Source: Litorimonas sp964425355
GTDB lineage: Bacteria; Pseudomonadota; Alphaproteobacteria; Caulobacterales; Maricaulaceae
Length of the DNA: 16,655 nt
Assembly: GCA_964425355.1 (NCBI GenBank)
Contig: CAYRMO010000061.1
Span: forward strand, 1-16,655
Direction of reading: 5' to 3'
Positions 12,631 through 16,655 of the stretch are shown here, in pieces. The notes under the pieces are model-generated. The model saw only the letters and a program-made list of their open reading frames with translations, was not told the origin of the DNA and did no database searches. The number at the start of each line of letters is the position of its first letter. Positions within the stretch are counted from its first letter, which is position 1. Both the position numbers and the translations under genes were made by a program.

Positions 12631-14976
12631 ATGAACATGTTCGAGACCTTATATCTTCATGTGGGTATAGAGAAAACAGGAACAACATCTATTCAAAAGT
12701 CTCTGGATCAGAACCGGGAGGCTTTATTGGAGCTTGGATATTACTATCCGAAGCAGTTTTCTGTGGGGCTTAATTCCAACCTCGCGGCTATGTTTTTAAA
12801 TGACGCGATGTCGCGGACAAATATGAAATTGATCATTGATAAAAATGGTGGGACACAAGAGGCACATTTTAATGAAATGAACAAATCTCTAACAAAAGAG
12901 ATCAAGCCTATAGATGTTCCAAATCTCGTCTTATCCAGTGAGTTTCTGGCCGCTGGAACCGATATAAATCGCATCAAAGCCTGGTGTAAGACCCTGGCGC
13001 GCGAGGTAAAAATAATCATTTACTTAAGGGAACAATGTTCACTCCTTGTCAGTCATCAGTCAACCAATCTCAAAGGTGGCGGGACTCCGGTCAAGATCAA
13101 GTCGATTAAAAAACGCCAGGACCTGTCGATGATATACAATGTCAAAGGCATGGTTTCGCGCTGGGAGAAAGCCTTTTCGGGACAATTGGATGTTCGAATA
13201 TTTCATAGAGATCGATTGATTGACGGTGACTCTGTTCAGGATTTTTATCACGCTATTAATATTAAGGATTGGAAACCAAACATTGAAACCGACCAATCAA
13301 ATATTTCTTTAAGCCTGGTTGGGTCGGCTTTCTTGAAGAAAATGAATGATGTTATCTCTCTTGCAAAAGACGGAGAACTCAATCCGGTGCGGTCTCGAAT
13401 AATTGAAGATATTGGTGTCCAGGACAGCGAAGAGGATTATGGCCGGCGACGATTAACGGAAGAAGAACGTGAAATTGTAAGCTCGCTTTTTATAGACTCT
13501 AATGAGGTGATAAGAAGTCGATATTTTCCTGATCAGTCTAAATTATTTCCTGAATATAAGACGGGAAAGCCAAAAGTTGTATCCGTTGACGATATTCTGG
13601 ATTACGCGATTAAACTAATCGACAAAGCCTATTCCAACCAACTCAAAACAACAAAAGATATGCAGAGTTTGCGGATTGAGCATAAACGCGCCCAAGAAGA
13701 CATGCTATCTAAAATCGATCTTGCCAAAGCCGAACGGAATGAGCTTTTAGAGCGATTAAACCAACAAGAAGAAAAGCGTGTTAGCCATATCAAGGCTTTA
13801 AAAACCCAGGTTAAAAATTTGCAAAAAGACCGTAACGCAGGACCTTTTATTGCGTCGGCCGACGTCCAGGGCAAATTGGATGAATTGAAGTTCGAACGTA
13901 CATCGCTTTTGGAAAGACTAAATGCGCAAAAGGAAACAACCGGAAATCATATAAGCGCCCTAAAGGCGCAGGTTGAAAAATTGCAGGCGGACCGCGATGA
14001 TGCGCGCATAAAGTATCGTGATCTGTCGGAAAAATCCGATGCGGATTTAAGAAGCGCCATGACCACATTCAATACAAAGTTTGACGCGATGCGAGATGAG
14101 CGGGATGCGATTATCGAGAAATTTAATCGACGCAGAGAGAAAGGTCAGGCTCGCCGTCAGGAATTTACGGAGAAGATGCAAAAACTATCGGATGATCTAG
14201 ATCTGGCTCGAGCGAAGCTTAAGGCACAGTCCGAAACGTCTAAACAAGATAAAAAAGAAGCTGTGTCGACATTTAACACTAAAATGGACGCTCTCAGGAA
14301 AGAACGCGATACTGCCTTAAAACAAGCAAAGTCGGCTGGGAAAAAATATGCTAAGCAATTTAAAGGTCTTTCGGCACAAATTCTCGCCTTGACGACGTCG
14401 CGCGATGAGTCACAAAATTTTGCAAAGGATAAGGACAAAAAAATCAAGACGCTAACGCAAGCTCGCGACGAAGCACTGAGTGTTGCAAAGAATAAAGATA
14501 AGACGATCAAGACCTTAACCAAGGCTCGCGATGAAGCACGGAGCGTTACAAAAGATAAAGATAAGACGATCAAGACCTTAACCAAGGCACGCGATGAAGC
14601 GCGGAGCGTTACAAGAGATAAAGATAAGACGATCACGACTTTGACTAAGGCACGCGACGAAGCACGGAGCGTTACAAAAGATAAAGATAAGACGATCACG
14701 ACTTTAACCAAGGCACGCGATGAAGCACGGAGTGTTGCAAAAGATAAAGATAAGACGATCAAGACCTTAACCAAGGCTCGCGATGATGCACGCAAGGCCT
14801 TTGAAGCAAAGGAAAAGCAATCAAAAATACAATCTGGTCAAGTCTATTATTTTCGCGCAGAATTATTACGGCTAAAAGATAATTTGACCGAGGCGCGTAA
14901 GATGTATGAACAAGCTGTTGAACAAGATCCAGGGAATGAAACCTATCAAAACCGTTTAGCCGAATTAGACAAATAG
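12631..14976 (+). CDS. Sulfotransferase-like protein with long repeat coiled coil and C-terminal TPR
   Basis: About 781 residues. Residues 1-250 look like a sulfotransferase: PAPS loop LHVGIEK15TGTTS20, VLSSEF, then IIIYLR133EQ...S141 for the 3'-phosphate site. From about residue 330 to 720 the chain is a highly charged predicted coiled coil. Its last part is made of 21-residue repeats (KDKTIKTLTKARDEA...), exactly three heptads each. The last 45 residues (FRAELLRLKDNLTEARKMYEQA, then DPGN) form a tetratricopeptide-like helix pair. The start is uncertain: GTG 12622, ATG 12631 and ATG 12637 are in frame, and none has a strong ribosome site. The coil may tether or multimerise the enzyme at a surface-glycan assembly site; this is inference. 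Confidence 0.85.
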   Translation: MNMFETLYLHVGIEKTGTTSIQKSLDQNREALLELGYYYPKQFSVGLNSNLAAMFLNDAMSRTNMKLIIDKNGGTQEAHFNEMNKSLTKEIKPIDVPNLVLSSEFLAAGTDINRIKAWCKTLAREVKIIIYLREQCSLLVSHQSTNLKGGGTPVKIKSIKKRQDLSMIYNVKGMVSRWEKAFSGQLDVRIFHRDRLIDGDSVQDFYHAINIKDWKPNIETDQSNISLSLVGSAFLKKMNDVISLAKDGELNPVRSRIIEDIGVQDSEEDYGRRRLTEEEREIVSSLFIDSNEVIRSRYFPDQSKLFPEYKTGKPKVVSVDDILDYAIKLIDKAYSNQLKTTKDMQSLRIEHKRAQEDMLSKIDLAKAERNELLERLNQQEEKRVSHIKALKTQVKNLQKDRNAGPFIASADVQGKLDELKFERTSLLERLNAQKETTGNHISALKAQVEKLQADRDDARIKYRDLSEKSDADLRSAMTTFNTKFDAMRDERDAIIEKFNRRREKGQARRQEFTEKMQKLSDDLDLARAKLKAQSETSKQDKKEAVSTFNTKMDALRKERDTALKQAKSAGKKYAKQFKGLSAQILALTTSRDESQNFAKDKDKKIKTLTQARDEALSVAKNKDKTIKTLTKARDEARSVTKDKDKTIKTLTKARDEARSVTRDKDKTITTLTKARDEARSVTKDKDKTITTLTKARDEARSVAKDKDKTIKTLTKARDDARKAFEAKEKQSKIQSGQVYYFRAELLRLKDNLTEARKMYEQAVEQDPGNETYQNRLAELDK
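14380..14796 (+). repeat. Tandem 63-bp in-frame repeats (about 6.6 copies)
   Basis: Units start at 14380 (degenerate), 14443, 14506, 14569, 14632, 14695 and 14758 (partial), all exactly 63 bp apart. Copies from 14506 on are nearly identical in DNA as well as protein, differing by a few bases (for example TIKTL against TITTL codons). This indicates recent duplication and a potential length polymorphism. The unit encodes 21 residues, so any gain or loss keeps both the frame and the heptad register. Confidence 0.95.
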
Positions 14977-14987
14977 ATTTGTGGCAA

Positions 14988-15016
14988 TTGATTTTTCTTA
15001 GATTTTGAACTATTTC
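14988..15016 (+). promoter_or_regulatory. Promoter of the secreted TonB-C-like gene, leaderless layout
   Basis: TTGATT (14988-14993), a 17-bp spacer and TATTTC (15011-15016) end 6 nt before ATG 15023; no Shine-Dalgarno sequence is present. The layout repeats that of the TIMP-like gene promoter at 4126-4154. Confidence 0.45.
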
Positions 15017-15022
15017 CAATCT

Positions 15023-15850
15023 ATGATCAAATTTATTCTTGGATCTGGTGTCGGCCTATTAGCTTTGACACACTTTCAACCCAGCTATGCAAGTGACGCG
15101 TCGGGTGTTCCTATTGTCGATTTTATGGTCGAACAGTTGCAACAAAAATATCCGGATTTCAGGATTGTTAAAACGATTGAAGACTATCCCGAACGATATA
15201 ACGCAAATATACCGATACAAATTACGACCACCCGATCTGATGGCCGGAAAGATATAAAGGCCCTGATTACGTTACATGATGGAACGACTGGGACCCCTGT
15301 TGAAAGTTGTTATGCACCTTGTGTCCTGCACAAGGCCTATGGCCAAAAGGCTTTTGCATCAGTCTATAAAGACGGGTATTTTAGCATACCCTTAGGCATA
15401 GATGATCGTGATGTGTTGCTTGCAGATTCGGAATATTGGAACGACAAATATGAAATCTCTTTGGGAGTGAATTATAAATTCGCACAATATCAGAGAGTCC
15501 TTTGTGCAAAGAAATTCAAAAATTTGCCTAAAGAAGACAAGGACACCTCTCCATGTTACCGCATACCCCCTATGATTCCACAGGTTGAATTTAGTGGGTT
15601 TTGCCGCGTGGCTTTTGATGTTTCAAAAGAGGGCTCGACGAAAAATTTTCGTATAAAAGAGTGTAGTGACCTCGTCTTTGAAATCCCTAGCCAGATGACG
15701 GTAGGCCTTTGGACATATCATCCTAAAATTGAGCGCGGTGTTGCCGTTGAGAGAACGGGTGTTGAATCTAAGCTTGTTTACCGCGTGACAGATTATGATG
15801 GTCACCCGCTTGATGAAAAGGGTGAGCGGGTTAGCGAAAGCCCGGAATAA
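15023..15850 (+). CDS. Secreted protein with TonB C-terminal-like domain
   Basis: 275 residues from ATG 15023; the in-frame TTG 15005 adds six residues and disturbs the signal peptide. The signal peptide (1 to about 24) ends Y-A-S|D-A, so the protein should be periplasmic. The middle (LITLHDGTTGTPVESCYAP and onward) is beta-rich and not assigned. Residues about 190-265 resemble a TonB_C domain: SGFCRVAFDVSKEGSTKNF, then VGLWTYHPKIERGVAVERTG and a final strand. Without an N-terminal anchor or Pro-rich linker this is not a TonB energy transducer; it is a free periplasmic TonB-C-like protein, perhaps a binding partner. The C-terminal tail is acidic. Convergent with the next gene, with a 61-bp gap. 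Confidence 0.75.
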   Translation: MIKFILGSGVGLLALTHFQPSYASDASGVPIVDFMVEQLQQKYPDFRIVKTIEDYPERYNANIPIQITTTRSDGRKDIKALITLHDGTTGTPVESCYAPCVLHKAYGQKAFASVYKDGYFSIPLGIDDRDVLLADSEYWNDKYEISLGVNYKFAQYQRVLCAKKFKNLPKEDKDTSPCYRIPPMIPQVEFSGFCRVAFDVSKEGSTKNFRIKECSDLVFEIPSQMTVGLWTYHPKIERGVAVERTGVESKLVYRVTDYDGHPLDEKGERVSESPE

Positions 15851-15911
15851 GACGTGTCTGAATTCCCGGGTATAGACCTATTCGAAATTGCCTTAAATTA
15901 TAGGGATCAGC

Positions 15912-16655
15912 TTATTCAACCTGACTGATTTTAATTGTTGAGAGCCTGAGTTGAGCCTTGCTTGTAGCCTCAGTTATATCAAACTTGATGTCCAACGTCT
16001 TGGATCCACCATATATTTTAGGGGAAATTACATATCCCTTATTAAGCCTACGTTTTGTAGGCACCATTTTGTCAATAATTGGGTGCCCGTTAATCGTCAG
16101 GCGTCGTTTAATTGTGTGGCCTTCATATATTTCAAATTGTACCAATAGGTCTGCGTTTTCGGGTGCAGGCTTATCAAGGTCAATCCTTAATTCGACCTTG
16201 CCGTCATCGGCAATGATGAAATTCGACGCTAGCTTATAGGCATTGATATCGACGAATGCGTTTTGAAAATCTGTATCGTCCTTAATATCCGTTCCAAAAC
16301 TAATGACATCTCCCAATTTATAGGTGCCATTGCTGGGCGCGTTGAGGCTAGGGTTTAATTTTCCTAATGAGGACCAGGACGCATCTTCTTTGATATGCCC
16401 ATCGATTTCAAAGACATCAAATTCGTTCAAATATTTAGAGTCCCACGTCGAAAAGCTATAATAATTAAACTTTCGGACTCTGGATTGATCAGGCTTTAAC
16501 TCATCAATTGGTGTGCCTTCATAGGTGCCGCCGACATTTGCCAATTTGGCAATTGTAGGGGCGACGTCAATACCTGAGACAGGCTTAGAAGAGCGCTGCA
16601 GAGGAAACGACTCACCAGCTCGCTTTATCAGTAAAATTGACTTGGCTGCGGATCT
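15912..16655 (-). CDS. C-terminal part of a sulfatase / alkaline-phosphatase superfamily protein (cut by window edge)
   Basis: The reading frame is open to the right edge of the window, so the last 247 residues are seen and the N-terminal catalytic part is missing. The first visible piece reads KSILLIKRAGESF, then GIDVAPTIAKLANVGGTYEG. This matches the end of the sulfatase/phosphoglycerol-transferase fold, where a 'P-lI' strand precedes 'vDiaPTi..L.gi...y.G.pl'. The rest (about 200 residues) is a beta-rich C-terminal domain with charged repeats of strands (FDVFEIDGHIKE, KVELRIDLDKP, LTINGHPIIDK) that may bind a carbohydrate. The metal and formylglycine residues cannot be checked. An internal TTG at 16544 is not the true start. 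With the nearby sulfotransferases it may act on a sulfated or phosphorylated surface polymer. Confidence 0.75.
   Translation of the reverse strand, partial: RSAAKSILLIKRAGESFPLQRSSKPVSGIDVAPTIAKLANVGGTYEGTPIDELKPDQSRVRKFNYYSFSTWDSKYLNEFDVFEIDGHIKEDASWSSLGKLNPSLNAPSNGTYKLGDVISFGTDIKDDTDFQNAFVDINAYKLASNFIIADDGKVELRIDLDKPAPENADLLVQFEIYEGHTIKRRLTINGHPIIDKMVPTKRRLNKGYVISPKIYGGSKTLDIKFDITEATSKAQLRLSTIKISQVE

Noticed and set aside
14157..14795. 212-codon open frame on the minus strand with hydrophobic repeats
   Set aside because: It is the antisense of the coiled-coil repeats; its length and regularity come from the 63-bp periodicity of the real gene.
14380..14796. CRISPR array
   Set aside because: The 63-bp units are contiguous, in frame and without unique spacers; they encode a coiled coil.
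15951..16239. Plus-strand frames opposite the sulfatase-type gene
   Set aside because: They are antisense shadows; the minus-strand frame continues to the window edge and carries the recognisable sulfatase-fold motif.

Overview
The window looks like a chromosomal stretch from an alphaproteobacterium, most plausibly a marine member of the Caulobacterales/Maricaulales type. This is an inference from protein flavour: BlaI/M56 pairs with TonB-like C-termini, TraB/GumN lipoproteins, DUF454, several small lipoproteins, sulfotransferases, and promoters that place the start codon almost at the transcription start. No rRNA, tRNA, CRISPR array or transposase gene was seen.

Region 1 (about 1-3500) is visibly AT-rich and reads as an accessory, probably acquired block. 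After a non-coding stretch rich in inverted repeats come a DUF262/HNH modification-dependent nuclease-like protein and, overlapping its 3' end, a protein with a Schlafen-type AlbA_2 domain that keeps an E-x4-E...D acidic triad. Convergent to them is a small unknown ORF with a near-consensus promoter and an inverted repeat at its predicted start of transcription. This is the best candidate for an undescribed (anti-phage) system here.

Region 2 (3636-6469) holds a GNAT acetyltransferase, a secreted TIMP/netrin-like protein whose mature N-terminus would be Cys-Ser-Cys, and an overlapping blaI-like repressor / M56 (BlaR1-like) metalloprotease pair. The repressor gene has an 18-bp perfect palindrome lying inside its promoter spacer. 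The M56 protein ends in a TonB-C-like domain instead of a penicillin-binding sensor, so the trigger is unlikely to be a beta-lactam.

Region 3 (6470-9508) holds an intergenic stretch with a tandem repeat and a strong hairpin, two divergent small lipoproteins separated by back-to-back -10 elements, a DUF454 membrane protein, and a secreted PHB-depolymerase-type esterase.

Region 4 (9509-16655) holds a TraB/GumN lipoprotein, a YiiX-like permuted papain-fold protein, a small sulfotransferase, a sulfotransferase-like protein carrying a long coiled coil with 63-bp (21-residue, three-heptad) tandem repeats and a C-terminal TPR, a secreted TonB-C-like protein, and the C-terminal part of a sulfatase/alkaline-phosphatase superfamily protein cut by the right edge. 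The two sulfotransferases and the sulfatase-type protein suggest modification of a sulfated cell-surface polymer, though operon membership is not proven.
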